From Chrysaora quinquecirrha (taxonomy: Eukaryota > Cnidaria > Scyphozoa > Semaeostomeae > Pelagiidae), in contig JACTAT010000013.1 of NCBI GenBank assembly GCA_014526335.1, positions 1,709,987-1,773,986 on the forward strand: 64,000 nucleotides of DNA. Reading direction: 5' to 3'. Made by a program: the position numbers and the translations under genes. Numbering within the stretch: position 1 is the first letter of the stretch; every line of letters begins with the position of its first letter. The notes below the pieces were generated by a model, which searched no databases, was not told the origin of the DNA, and saw only the letters and a list, made by a program, of their open reading frames with translations. Shown one piece after another: positions 25,801 to 38,800 of this stretch.

Positions 25801-28800
25801 TTCATGGCACAATAACAAATACCACTACTTGACAGAATATGATTCAACTCAAGATACTATGAAAAGCACTTGTTGGCAATTAGGGTATCCTGTGTAATAG
25901 ATTGTTTTCAAATGAAATAAGATGAAGGCAAAAATTGACAACATACATAGGTACTGTCTGTCAGGCTTAAAACAATGCACAATGTAATAATTAAGTTATA
26001 GTAAATGTTTTCAATTTTTTATCAACAATAGTTCTTATTTATTAGAACAAAATGTTTTATAACTTTGCAGCAATTTCTGTTTTGTAGCAGTTTTATCTGA
26101 CAGGGATTGCATGGTTCAAATAATGTTGTTTTACATGTATTGACTTTTTTCAGCATTGACCATCTGTCATTGCACCTAACTTCTCAAATTGGGACATGAT
26201 CATTGACTTGGTGCAATGTTAAAATTTTATCTGACTTAGTACTATTCTATCTTTAATTTAAGCAATATGCCACTCCAAAGATTTTTGTGGCTTGTGTGTA
26301 AAAGAGAATTGTCTGTTGAGGGAAAATTTTGTGCAAACTAACAGATAATAAGTTAAAGTTATTTCAGAGAAATCAATTGAAATCTTTTTTATTTTCCACA
26401 AAGGTCTCTTTTGAAAATGTGACATGCAGCAACTTGTGATAAATCTTTGCACCAGAAATGTATTCACTAAGACACCAGGGCACAGACATCAACATTTTCA
26501 GAAATTCGACAGAAATCTGCTCTCCAAACTTGAAGTTTGATCACTTAACAGATGGTAAAGATCATATGAGAAAACTAAAGGATGATTTGTAGTGCTTGAC
26601 TAGACCTAGTGTACATTCACATGATGCTCTTTGTAAACATTTCCCTGAGTTCTCTGATTTGTTGATGTCAGTTTGATCACTCTTAACAATGCCATGAAAA
26701 TACTAGCACACTTTAGGATACAACCCTTGCAGATATGGTTATTATGTACTAATAAAAATGTTAATATTTAGATGTGAACAGTTTCATCACAGCCAACAAA
26801 GGCGATATCACAACTACCACTGGTTTCTCCACAAGGCCAAGGCCTAAAACTTCTTTGCGATGAGAGGCGCCGCCTGAAATATCAGTGACTTTCTGAAGTC
26901 AGTTGGCGAATGTGTCCTGTTTTTCAACAAACAAAGCTCCTAATGATTTCAGCTGCTCTCTGTTGAGTTCCACAACATGAGGAAAAATTCTTCGATAACA
27001 GCTTCAACAGCATCTTCGAACTTTGCGGCCGCCATTATTATCAATCGATATTCTCTTCTGTTCAGCGTTTTAAACAGGAGGTTATTTCAAGTGCTGGACA
27101 TTGTTTAACCATGACCTTTTGCACTTATACAGATATGTATACTGGCTCTTTATTGGTCAAAACAGGCTCATCAGAACGAGGTCAGGGCGCACTGAACCAG
27201 ACTCTCGTTTTTAATTTCGAGAGTCTGGCACCCAGGGATTGATACATTAAGGTATTCTTGAAAATTATCTGATATTTCCATTTTATTCATTTAGCATATT
27301 TTCGTGGAGTTTGATCTTATGGAGAAATGGGTTGATAAGAGACTAAGCTTTAAAAATACTTCTGCAAATGATATTCTAGTTTTGCAAAACAAGGACACGG
27401 AATCAATCTGGAAACCGGATATTTTCATCGTTTATGAAACCGGAGAAAAACACGAGACTTTTCCAGCCAACCAATCAGCTGCTTATATTTTCCCCGATGG
27501 AACTGTCAATTATTTTGCAAGGTACGTTAATTTATATATGAATTAAGGGTAATAACTCTGCAGTTTGTACCAGCTTCAAACCATGCAACCTGCCAGACTA
27601 CTAAAACAACCCTTTTGAATGCTATATCTAATTCTATGAGAAATGACGTCACATCTATCAAGGGTGTATTGTTTACCGAGATCCTATTCTTGTGCTGAAA
27701 TTTGAGTGAAAAAATGACCATTCCAGACTCAACCGGACACTTTTTATGAGCGGGATCCCGTCCTACAATCATTGTCAAAATTATTGAGACAAAAAACCTG
27801 CAGACATATTAGCCGGAAACCCCTTCCCCCGCCCCATGTTTAGGGAGGATGGTGCTACATACATGTTGTCACACAAGATCTTGACCAAAGCCTCAGAGAG
27901 TGAAGCTTAAGTTTGTAATTTTGTCCCTTGTCGAAGTTCCTTTTTTCCCTAAGCCTTTGTGGAATAGAGTTGCCAATGTCTGTGAGGTATGTCCTTAACC
28001 TTAAACACAGATTACAAGGTGCGAACCACTTGGCCTCTTTTAAGTCGTTAATAAGCCCAATTTTCTGTAATAGCATATTTTGCATCCGGATTCTACCCAT
28101 TTTGCTTTTTGTTTTGTAGGCTCAGTGTGACTGTGTACTGCCCAATGTCAATGAGGATGTTTCCTTTCGACAGACAAAGATGTCCACTGCGTTTTGAATC
28201 ATGTACGTACTGTATTTAAAGTTCTGTCGGTAATGACAAAGTTATGCTGTTGTACCTGTAGCTTAACTATGGCTTCTTCCTGTGAATCTAGACTGAAAAC
28301 GGAGAGGAACCTAGGGGACAAAAGGACGTAGAGAAATACAACTTATTTATGTAATACCAGCCCTGTTACCGCCCGATGTCGGGTTGTTCCGAACGTTTTT
28401 GTGGTGAAAAGTGCTCTATTTGTCCGGGCACGATTCAGGAAAATATGGGTGATGCAGCTGTTTGTTGTCAAAAGAAACTGTACTTTTAGCTCGTAATAAA
28501 GTTACTTTCTTTCTGCAAACATGATTCCGTAATTTCGTTTAGGTGGTTTGGATAACATATTTGCATCCCGTTGATTAGACATTTCAGTCTGATTAATATG
28601 GAACCGCATTTCGAACCCCACCCCAGATATAGCAGCGCATTTTTTTCAAGACTACTACCTATTATTTCAATCCAAAAACATTTATTCTTAACGTTTTTGG
28701 AAAAAATTTCACCGTGGACACTCTCCGGAAAAAGCCAATTCCAAAAGATAGCTACCTGTTTTGCAGTGCGTTGAGTGGATCTTGAGTTATAAGCGAAAAT

Positions 28801-31166
28801 ATATACAAAAATACATATTGAATCAAAATTTTGGAAAGCAGCTGCTACATTTTAGCCAATAGTTGATTACTGGTTGAATTTTCTCTTTTTTGTTATGGCG
28901 TTTTTCGATGACGAATTTTTGTCTTTTTTACCAGATAGCTACAATATAAAACAAATGCGACTTAGCTTCCTCGAAGCTCAAAATAATTTAAATGCAACTC
29001 TAAGCGATCATTTCAAGATTTCAAGGTTTCTTTTGCACGATCTTGAGATTTCTCACAGTTCACGTGACTATGGTTTGTCGGGTAAGTTTTTCTCACTTCG
29101 AGATTATGTTTATTCATATATCCAATGTTTCTTAAAACTGTGAGCAGTGGCTGTAACATCTTTGGCGGAATAGACTCTTCAATTAATTCTATTGGCCTTT
29201 TAGCTGTTGCCAGTCAATCAATCCGCATTTCAATCTGCATCTGGCTATAATTCCGCCTTGGTCGGTTGCTCGGTTTCTTTCCTACATTTGTACTGTACTC
29301 TGAGGATTTTGATGAGAAAAGCTATGTCCAAGGATGTTTCCTCTATCGCTCGAAATTTTCAAATTTTGTACAGTTCAAAGATTAAGGTTTCTTAATAGAA
29401 CTTTGTACATGTTAGACCCTATTTACACTACCGGATAGCTTTCCGAGCGTCTTTGATTTTCGTATTGGATTGGGGTTGGTGTTTTACATCGTGCCAGAAC
29501 TATCCGATAAGAAACGCTCAAAAGAGTTTGAGTGACTTTCCCTCCGTCTCGTAGTTGATATTAAAATCACAGCGCTTTGGTAAGTTATTGCTAGATTTCG
29601 CTTTGTATGCGTGATTTTGGCCTCTCGGACGGGGGAATATTTGTTGGGGACACGAAGCCTTATTGTTCTTCGTGTCCCCAATAAGTGAATTCCCTATATC
29701 ATTTGCCCAAAAGTTTCATCCCATCTATTGACTATTATCCCATTTGGCTTTTGTGTTTTGGTCATGTAAAAGCCCTGTCAGTGATATTTTGTGTGTTTTT
29801 TTTTATTCATTGTGTATTCAAATTAATTTCAGGCGTATTTGATCAAATCTCATTGGTGTTCTTATTAAGAAGAGATATTCGTTACTATATCATGGAGTAC
29901 TACTTTCCAGTCATCTGCGTTGTTTTCTTGAGTTTCATGTCATTCTGGATTCATTACAAAGCAACCCCAGCACGTGTGGCTTTGCCGGTGACAACATTTC
30001 TCACCCTCACAACCATGTTAGAACACGTGAGATCGTCTGCCAGTATCATTGGGACTGCCGATGCGCTAGAAATCTTCTTAAGTGGATCGAATATTTTTGT
30101 TTTCGCCAACATTATTGAATATGCATTGGTTGGAATTACTGAGCGTTACTGGACCAAGGTAGGTTTAAATTATCTCGTAAAAATAGTTTTCTAAGAGGAG
30201 TACAAAATTTGCGGTTCTTTTTTATCCGCATCTGGAAATAAATTCTGCATATGTCAATTGTCCGGTCTGTAGCCTGCGCTCAGGCTACCGGTCTGTTGCT
30301 GACATTTGTACTCTGGAGAGTGTCTAACGAAAAAAGCTTTTGTATGCCTAAAAATTTTTCCACTGTTGTAGTTTGATCGTTTGGACAGCAAATGCATTTC
30401 TTTTAAAAATCTACTCACTCAGTTTCTCATATGAATTTTCCATACGAGAACTGATGGTATTTTCATCAAACCTTTTCGTTCATTAACAGACGAGTAACAG
30501 ACATTTCTGGGTTACCTACAGTAACGCTGCAAAGGGGGGCACGGGGCACGGGGTGTCACGCCCTTTTGCCCCTCCAATTTTGGATGTCTGGCTACACCAC
30601 TGGTTACCTTATCAGCAAGAACTGAAACGGTACCTTGCCTGAAATGACGTTTTAAGGACCCCGATGAAGTTTCCTTTAAATTTATTCTGAAATCTGTAAT
30701 AGGTGCTGCATTACCTCGTTTCAAGCAATGTTTTCTGTTGTTTGAATGTTAATTTGATGGTTATTGACTGCTTAAATATTAAAGTCTGCTAATAAACAGT
30801 TTAATCTAAGCAATGTTTTTCTTTTAGAAGAGCATCAGACGTCGATTGAATAGATCTAAAGCGAAGTACCACGGAAAACAAATTAACAGCGACAATGGGG
30901 AAAGTCAGGAGAGTGAAAATAACATTAAGGAGAGCATTAATAATGAAGATAATCCTAATGAAGTTCGTCAGGATGATGTGAGAAGAAAATCAAGTGTATT
31001 GGCTACATTTGCAGATGGTATGGCTGGATGGATTGGAAAGAAGAATGAAGAATGTCACGGGGAAATGCATTATCTCGATAAGATATGTAGATATCTATTT
31101 CCTCTTTGTTATACTACTTTTCTTATTATTTATTCCGTTGTTTGTGCCGTCCATTTGTTAAAGTAA
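22881..31166 (+). CDS. Cys-loop ligand-gated channel, glycine/GABA receptor-like (receptor 1), exon 3 disrupted
   Basis: Exons: 22881-22951 (signal peptide, MAMSVAYIAFWIIS), 23794-23888, 25044-25080 (start of exon 3 only), 27295-27521, 28120-28202, 28935-29081, 29833-30158 and 30828-31166. The Cys-loop CPMSMRMFPFDRQRC is present. M1-M3 follow, with TPARVAL before the pore helix, a signature of anion-selective members. M4 is LFPLCYTTFLIIYSVV near the C terminus. Exon phases match receptors 2 and 3 only if exon 3 has length 2 mod 3 (68 nt in both paralogs). Here exon 3 begins correctly (EHINVSLGFHI) but runs after 37 nt into an inverted-repeat element and then a stop. The pore region is unusual (LPVTTFLTLTTMLEH), suggesting divergence. 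Either a recent pseudogene, an assembly carrying an insertion allele, or exon 3 is skipped with a frameshift. Confidence 0.75.
24186..24614. mobile_element. hAT-type non-autonomous transposon in receptor 1 intron 2
   Basis: The ends CAGGGCCGTCGCTA and TAGCGACGGCCCTG are perfect inverted repeats, flanked on both sides by the 8-bp duplication TTGACAAA. An 8-bp duplication with a CAGGG terminus is characteristic of the hAT superfamily. The 429-bp interior has G/C homopolymer runs near each end and no transposase frame. Confidence 0.88.
25081..27237. mobile_element. 2.16 kb inverted-repeat element inside receptor 1 exon 3
   Basis: Left end 25081-25143 and right end about 27174-27237 are nearly perfect inverted copies starting CCCTGGGTGCCAGACTC. 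Each end also holds its own small hairpin (CCAGACTCTCG paired with CGAGAGTCTGG). The interior carries a decayed helicase fragment on the minus strand and no intact transposase. The target duplication is unclear: ATTTA on the left faces ATTGA on the right. An 11-bp inverted match (TTAATGTATCA at 25052, TGATACATTAA at 27240) also surrounds the element, so the true outer limits may be slightly wider and a TTAA-type target is possible. Superfamily unassigned. Confidence 0.75.
26790..27052 (-). pseudogene. Decayed RecQ-like helicase N-terminal fragment
   Basis: Minus-strand frames read MAAAKFEDAVEAVIEEFF, then, after a shift, VVELNREQLKSLGALF, then SLIFQAAPLIAKKF and KPVVVVISPLLAVM. This order matches the start of RecQ-like superfamily 2 helicases, which are common repeated genes in cnidarian genomes: Q-motif region, Walker A and motif Ia. 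The Walker A is damaged (DFRKS where GFGKS is usual), and stops and frameshifts separate the blocks, so it is not functional. It lies inside the 25081-27237 element and was probably carried by it. Confidence 0.7.
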
Positions 31167-32606
31167 AACACTTCAACATTTTCTGAAATAATCCTGGTCT
31201 TGGTTTGGACTTGTTACATTGCTTCATATTTAGGATTAAGACCTCTACCAGCATCAAACTTTTGAAAAAACAGCAAATGAATTTTTATCAAATTGAATTG
31301 ATCCCTCCGCAAATAATTCAATTCAATAGCTATAACTACGATGAATTCATCTACTTCTAAACAACGAAACAATCAGAGAAACGTTTTTGACGTTAATACT
31401 CTGAGGAGTGTCAGACGAAAAATCTTTCAAGTATGTCCAAAAATGTTTCTACTGTTTCTCGCAGTTCTTCGAAACTTTATGCTACTCAAAGACCAATCGT
31501 GAAATAGCTACGTTTAAGGAATGCCATGCCAATGAGAGCAAAGATGAGAGAGGCAATTAGACAATTCGCCCAAGGTTTTCTTCCATCATCAGACTGATTA
31601 CACCTGGGCAAAAATTTTGGCTTTTGTACAATCCTAGTCCTTTAAGAATTTCGCAAAAACGTTGCCCAGAATATGTTTAATAATTAAACATTTAAACAAT
31701 TGAACTTGAACTTGCAATGATATAAAGTCAGTAATTAATCTCAAAAATTTAAAGCAAATCTTTCCTATTTCAATTAAAGCAGTTGTAAATCAAGATGGCA
31801 TTTTATCTACCATATGAAAATAACAAAATATAATGTACAATGCATGTAGAAGTGTACAACGAAGCACTTTTTAATTTTTTACTTTTCCTGGAATCTCAGT
31901 TATTCAAGTATAAATTGGAATTCATTGAATAGTTTTAGTATTTTCTAAAATAACTAGCTCACTTGTTAAACCCTTAAACTTAAATTTATTCTCTTATATA
32001 TTTACCAACCATTAAAGTATAAGCTTTAAATGTACAATTTATTTTACATTAAATTAACAGCGTACTTTTCAAAATCTTAATTTTCATTTAAAGTCGATAA
32101 ACGTTTTGTTACTAGAATACCATTTGCAGCATCTACTTTTGTGTCATTGTGGTATAAATAGAATTCGCTAGCAAAATGCATGGTTATGTCCGAAGGACAT
32201 ATTGAGGGGGTGTTTGTGGAACGCATGTATGTATAGACGCTTTTTCCAGCCAAAATGTAACAATAGAGAAGCCACAAATATGAGGAAGTAACTTTTGAAG
32301 TCGCCGTAAATGGATGTTATGCATACCAATTATTTGACAATTAGCAGCAATAACGAATTTGTAAACATATAGATGAGTCATTGTGGTTGAAGTCTTGGCA
32401 GAAGATTCTCGAAGCTCAATTAATTCTCAAAGCTCTGTCATATTGCATAAAAAAATACTTTAATTAGCCTTTTGCATTGCGCATGTTGTTGTCGATGTCC
32501 GAGGTCGTTCACAGATCAGTGCATGTCGATGTCATATTTATTTCGATTAGGTTATTGTTGTGGGAAGATTCTCGACATTCTGATGCGTGCCAATTTTCGT
32601 GTAAAG
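31167..32606. other. Intergenic, AT-rich, nothing recognised
   Basis: The 3' flank of receptor 1, with long A/T runs and no bounded gene or repeat. A short palindrome, ATGTCCGAAGGACAT, sits at about 32187 and a related GTCCTTCGGACAT near 33058, on either side of the GAT microsatellite. Confidence 0.4.
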
Positions 32607-32642
32607 ATGGGGGTTGATGATGATGATGATGATGATGACGAA

Positions 32643-32699
<57 letters not shown>

Positions 32700-32787
32700 A
32701 ATGATGATGATAATGATGATCATGATGATCATCATGATGATGATATTCATGATAATGATGGAAATGACATGATGGTGATTTATGCGT

Positions 32788-32833
<46 letters not shown>

Positions 32834-33056
32834 ATTCTGATAATCATGGAAATGACATAATGATGATTGTTGCGTTGATGATGATGTTGATGATGCTGAT
32901 GATGATCACGATGATGATGATCATATTGATCGTGATGATGATGATATTGATCGTAATGATGATGATATTGATCGTGATGATGATCATGATGGTGGTCACA
33001 ATAACAATAACGATTATGATTATAATAGCGATTTTTATGATGACGACGATGATTAT
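32607..33056. repeat. (GAT)n microsatellite
   Basis: Two long runs of ATG/GAT triplets (about 32607-32720 and 32790-32835) are joined and followed by degenerate GATGATCATGAT and GATCGTGATGAT. Apparent proteins here are poly-Asp, poly-Met, poly-His or poly-Ile and are artefacts. Confidence 0.95.
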
Positions 33057-33822
33057 AGTCCTTCGGACATTGCGATAGCATTGCTATGTTTTTTATTTAA
33101 ACTGATACTTGCAATATTAAAAGTAAACGTGTAATTTAAATATGATAAAACTTCATTTGAATATAAATATTATTGCCCGCAGTAATTATGCTTATATTAG
33201 GCCAACCAGAAGGAGCATTTTCGGTGAATTGTTTTGCCACTCTGTTGTATGGGTTCTTCAATGCGTTAACCAGTTAAACCCTGTTAAACCAGTTTTAACA
33301 CAACCAGTTTGACAGATGTTCGTGATTGGTCAATCTAACAAATCTAAATGATCTGACTGGTCGAAAGTTAACCTGGTTTGAATAACGCTGACTTACTCGA
33401 TCTCTTGAATGGTTTACGATACATGCGTATTAGAACATAAAGAAAATAGAAGTTTCTTTTCGCCGTGAAAGCCCTTAACCATTTCGTAACATACGCAGTG
33501 AGGGGCAAGATTATCTTCACCCGATTTTCCAGGCATTTTATCCAATTTGTCTCTAATACTTTAGTCTCTTAAGTCCGTAATAAATTGGATTTTTATATTG
33601 TCTATAGTTAGTATGATTCCTTAAAGCGTTAAGCCCTTTTAAAAAATGGGACATTGTCTACAGTTAGCACCGAATTAGTACCGTACACAGTGAATAAGAC
33701 GGGATATTTAACCTACAGAAATGGAACACTTCTGTTCACCACAAATCAGCCACATCTTTAATATAAAGTAAGCCTGCATGTCCGTATTTGTTATGTTATG
33801 ATCCTACTCTCTAAAATGCCTT
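33057..33822. other. Intergenic, nothing recognised
   Basis: AT-rich sequence with several AACCAGTTT and GTTAAACC words near 33260-33390 that suggest an old repeat, but no boundaries can be set. Confidence 0.35.
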
Positions 33823-34191
33823 GTTCACACGATACCGGATTCAGTTATCACAGAACCCAGAGAGGCGATCCAATACTAAAAACCCCATGTGGTCGGATCA
33901 GTTGAGCCTTATTCATACGTCAAAGGTAAGGCTCTGCACTTGACAGCCCTGTCAATGTTTAAAAAGCCTCTGCGTAAGAGCAGTTGTAGAAATGCAGTGA
34001 ATTCATTGATCCTTATTCCTTGCAAGCACAAAGACCATCCGGTTTACCACTATGTCAAGTTCGGAGCAGGCGATCTCATCCGGCTAAAACTGTACGGAGC
34101 GTGTCGGATTCATTCGAAGCCGTGTGAACAGAACCTGCATGACATAAAAAACAAGCCGACACAAGATGAGTTCGGTTATCATACGAACAAG
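33822..34191. mobile_element. Possible MITE with CTTGTTC termini
   Basis: The left end CTTGTTCACACGATACCGG and the complement of the right end (CTTGTTCGTATGATAACCG) agree at most positions. The interior is richer in G+C than its surroundings, contains repeated CGGATTCA/TCATACG words, and shows no transposase. No target duplication was identified. Confidence 0.5.
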
Positions 34192-35881
34192 ATCTTACTG
34201 TGCTGGTGGACGAGCCTTGTCTTGATAGCTGCTTTTATTTGACTGTTTGTGGTGTTGGCCACGAAACATCTGCATTGTGCGATACTTGGCATCCCATGGG
34301 TTCCTAACAGCTCTGTATTGGAGTGCAGTTCTTGGGCCGGGCTGTTTGCGTTACTGACCAGATTTGGGACACCACAAAACGACAATAAATACTGCGTGGA
34401 TATCAATACAAAGTTTCTCCTTTATAAATTTTATTGATCAAATTCAGGCATAAAGTTTAACAGTAGAAAAGAGATTTTCCATGATAGGGCGTGTTTTAAT
34501 CAGTTCCAAATCTGCCAAAATTGAATTCGGAAAACAGTATAGATGCTGACCTATGAAGAAGCTTCCTGCTTTAATAACACTGAAATCAAAGTCCGAGACA
34601 AATATGTTTTTATTGAATTCGATTAAAAGCATATAAAATGTTAAAAGTATAGTTTAATGGCAAAATTGGCTTGACTATCTTCAGCCGCACAAAACATCAA
34701 AATTGCAATTAATAGTGGGAATTTGAAAATGCACATTCTCAAAGCTTTTCTTCTGAAATTTCCCAAACTTCAAAAGTAGACCAAAAAAGTTACCATAGAA
34801 GATGACTGAAAATGCACCGATCAGAAATTGAAAATGCAGCTATCAGAAATAGGAATGTTTACTGGTGATGTGTTTTTAACATAAATGTGCGGACACCAAT
34901 CGGCTCACAGGATAATCGAGGTGGCCAATTGAAATTAGTTGAAGAATGAAAATGAGATCTACAATCTTGGACAAAATATTTCCAGACTGTTTGTGATCGA
35001 TGTTAGCATTCCATTCTCTCCTCTCCCCACCAGTCAACGTTGTTCTATTGTAAGATTTGAGCGAAAATGCCTCTGCTCCCATTAAGCCTTAAATTCAAAG
35101 TCAGTCAATAAAGACATTGATCTTGGGGGTAGGGGGGCTGGAAAGGTCCATCAGAAGTCCATAATTTATGTTCAAGATTGTATACTACCTTTGATTTGCT
35201 TACGGTGGCTTTATTAGCTTAACGCAAGGGCCGCCTTGTGCGTTTTTTGCTTAATTTCATTCTTATTGACTAAGCCCATCAAGTCACTGGTTACGGATTT
35301 TGAATGCGCAATTCATTTAACAGCGTGTATTTGACAAATATTCTTTTAATAATAACCTTCACTGTTGCCATTGCCGTTTTAATAAGTACTTGCTAACAAA
35401 AACTTAAGGTATAAACAAATCCTTAATCGGCTGCAGCTTAATTCTATCTTCTTAACAATCTGAGAAACATGTCATTGCGCTACCTGAGCTCAATCTATTC
35501 TCAATCCAATCAAATAGAAACGCTAAAAGGAAACTATAGGAAGTCAGATAAGAGTCTTTGGAAGAATGCAGATTAGTTCAATTCACGTCGTGCGATATGC
35601 TTTAGCAGAATAATCATCACCAGTGGTGGCGAAGAAGATTGTAATGAATTATGTATGCGTCATTCCCAATCACTTAAACTGTCGTATGAATAGGCTGAAT
35701 TTTCTATAGCGATGTTTTATTAATGCCTTCAACTGACTGCTTTGGCGGGCTATTTCATTTCTCTGGTAGCTAGAAGTGTCAACTTTGTTGTTTCTTCCTA
35801 GAAGCTGTATAATACAAACCGTTGCAGACACGTCGATTTGAAGGAGGCACTACAGACCACAGAACAGAAGAGGTCGAAACT
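34192..35881. other. Intergenic, upstream of receptor 2
   Basis: No exon or bounded repeat recognised. It should contain the receptor 2 promoter and 5' UTR; GTTGCAGACACG about 60 bp before the ATG may mark transcribed leader, but this is a guess. Confidence 0.35.
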
Positions 35882-38800
35882 ATGAAGTTTTCAGATGGAT
35901 TCCTCCGAAGTTACAAAACTCTATTTTGCGTCTTCGTTATTCTGTCAAGGTAAGCATAAAGCATTACTTTTGCAGCTGTCACCGATTACATAGCATTTCA
36001 ATACCAATTTTAGTGCAGTTAAAGATTTAGCTATGAGCAGAGACAAGAACAGAATATAAAGCTCTGAGACGCGAAAAATTAGAAATTTACAATTGGATCA
36101 CAGCGAAGCAAATTCCTGATATGAGGAACCTCCCTATGCAACAAGCTAAATGTCTAGGCCCTTGAAAGACGAATTCTATACAGATTCAATCAGTTTAGCG
36201 AACTCCCGACATAATAAACATCTCCCGACTCCCTTAGAGTTCGTTATTGTGGTATTCAACTTTGCAGCACACTCCAAATTGCGCCATTTACTCGGCATAC
36301 TGGAAGCTACTTGAGCCTGCTTTGTTTTTTTTTGTTTTCTTAGGGTATTTTGCTCGGCCCTCTTTGATCAATTTTTCTCTGTCCTAAGGTGTCTAGAAAA
36401 ATAAACATTTGAAACGTTTTCGATTGCAGAAAACCTTGAATTTTTCGCACTTGTAATCATAGCTTGACAGGTCTCTATTTCATTTCATGGTGGCCATATA
36501 TCGGAGGGGAAAACATTTGTCGCTTGTTTGTGTTTCATCGTCAAACTCAAAAACATATTTCTATGAATACAAATAGCTGCTTGATTTGTACTACCTTACA
36601 CCACTTATTGAGTGAATAATAAAGGAGGTGGATTTCGATCATGCCTATGTTCTGAGCTGGCACTTAAGATTCAAGGCAAAGTTGAATCGCCTGTAACTAA
36701 CCCTGAATATACAGAACTTGCGTGTGGCTACAATACCTGCCAAAAGTCGTTGCAACACCCAATAATTTTCGAGAAATGTGACTCGCCTTCCCTTTTTTGC
36801 TTGAAAATACAGAAAACCAACCCCTTACCCCCCAAAACAATGTTTTTCTGTTCGTTTAAGGCCTGAACTTTAATAAAATGCATTCCAGGTGCTTGTTGGA
36901 TACTCTTCCCAATCACAAACCAACATTGTTTGCGGGGGAGGGGTTTCAGCTGCTATTAATGAAGTAAAAATATTGCACGTTTTCCAAGACTCTTCCCAGA
37001 CATTTTAGGCACTTGAACAAAAATCTATACAATTCTCGCCGTTCAACAAACTGTTGCAGAGCGTTGAATTGTTTTCCCAAAAATTGTTCTGGTTCCGTTT
37101 CAAGAGTTTGTTGTACCGGGGTTCAGTTGTACCTGTGTCCAGGTTGCTCGTTTTAAAAGGCCTAATCATTGGCATGGGATCATAATGCCTACGCTCTCGA
37201 GAACTGCTTATAGTGCTGCAACAGCTGCAACCGCTTATTTTTCGGAAGAGATTATTCCTAAAGTTTTCTAGTTTTTTCAATTTGAATTTCCTGCCAGAAC
37301 GCATTAATGTTTAAGAAACTTTAAAGGTTGAGTACCGTATCGAAACGCATGCTGTTAGGCTCATAACTTGAGCACAAATTTCGTATTTGGACTGATATAA
37401 ATAATTTCACCAGCTGCCAAACTCTTAAAAAGCCAGACGAGTTTCTTTCTAATTGGAGCTCATCAGTGACATGTGTGAGAATTGAAAGTTTCATTCTGTC
37501 TGTCCTACCCTGAATGCCACATTCATTGCTTGTCAAAACTAGTTGCTTTGTCTTCATGGAAGAACATCCACAGTTCAATTTCTATGTTTCATTTTTTATG
37601 TGAATTCTCTCGGGTAGTTTTCAAGTGAGGTTGCTAGCCGCTGCTCGACACAATAATCATCCGCAACCACCAGTACCTACCTGAAGCATTTATGTTCTAT
37701 CACTTTATATTCTTTATTTCTTATATTGAATTTCATATTCACTTCCATATTCAGCTTCAAAACCCCGCTTTGACCAAAATGTCTAATCATATCTACAGTT
37801 GTCATTGGCATCGCGCGAATCATATCTTTGACAGCAAAATTTCACGAGAATCTCCTTGAGAACCTCTTGCAAGTAGGCCTGAGGCTCCGCTTTAAGTTTG
37901 CGTCGTGGCCAAAAGTAAAACGTTTCCCTTGATAAGCAAAGGAGGGTTTGGTCCGGGCCTTAGTCTGAAAGAACACATTCTAATAACGATTTTTGTTTTT
38001 CCCATTTTAGTATTCGACGATGCAACACGCAGCTTCAGAATTCAACTGAGCTGAGCAATTTATTGAGAAATATCATGAAAACATATGACAAGCGTATTCT
38101 TCCAACAAAGGATGGTAAGGGCTCAAGTCAATAAAACTAGAAATTTCCTAACTTTAGGGATATTTCTCTTATTATTCGTTGTGAAAACAAAAGTACATTT
38201 TTGCGTTGTTGTAAGGGCTTAGCTTCGTAAAGCGGGATCTCCGCCAGGCGAAGTTCTCCGCGCGACGAGAAAGATTTCGTTACTTAACATGCGCGGTACT
38301 GCATTTTCTGCTCGTCAGTTTGTTAGTGAATTACGAAAAGTAGAAATGACTTTCCGCGTGAGCCTTTGGGTCAGTAAAGATCCGGCTCGACTTGGGTAGA
38401 CGTGGTCAGAGCGTCATCTCGTCGTTTGCTTGATTTTTTCTTTCAAGATACAGGAAAATTTTAAGCAAAGGTCTTGAATAATCCCCTCGCTATTAAGCCT
38501 TCCCCTGTGATAATAGCAGTTTACTTAATAATGTGTATAACTCTTCTTGGCAAAAGGGAGAGAATACTCCAGTTTTATTTTAAGACCCCTGTTTGATAAG
38601 CAATCTCGAAATCTCCAAAACTGGTTTAAATTGGAGAATTTAATGATTCCTGATCCGCTGTTCGCAATTTCTTCGTTACTTTCATCCTAGGAAAGGTTAT
38701 TGAATCTTACACATTTTCATTTTGAATTTTCAGGGAAGCCTGCTCTTGTCAAATTGCAGATGTATATAGGAGATATGGTCCCTGTTGAAGCTATTCATAT

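Noticed and set aside
32472..33081. Poly-Asp, poly-His and poly-Ile open frames
   Set aside because: Translation of the (GAT)n microsatellite; no splice or conservation signal.
38210..38450. GC-rich stretch in receptor 2 intron 2 as a hidden gene or CpG island
   Set aside because: Short, without open frame, boundaries or promoter motifs.
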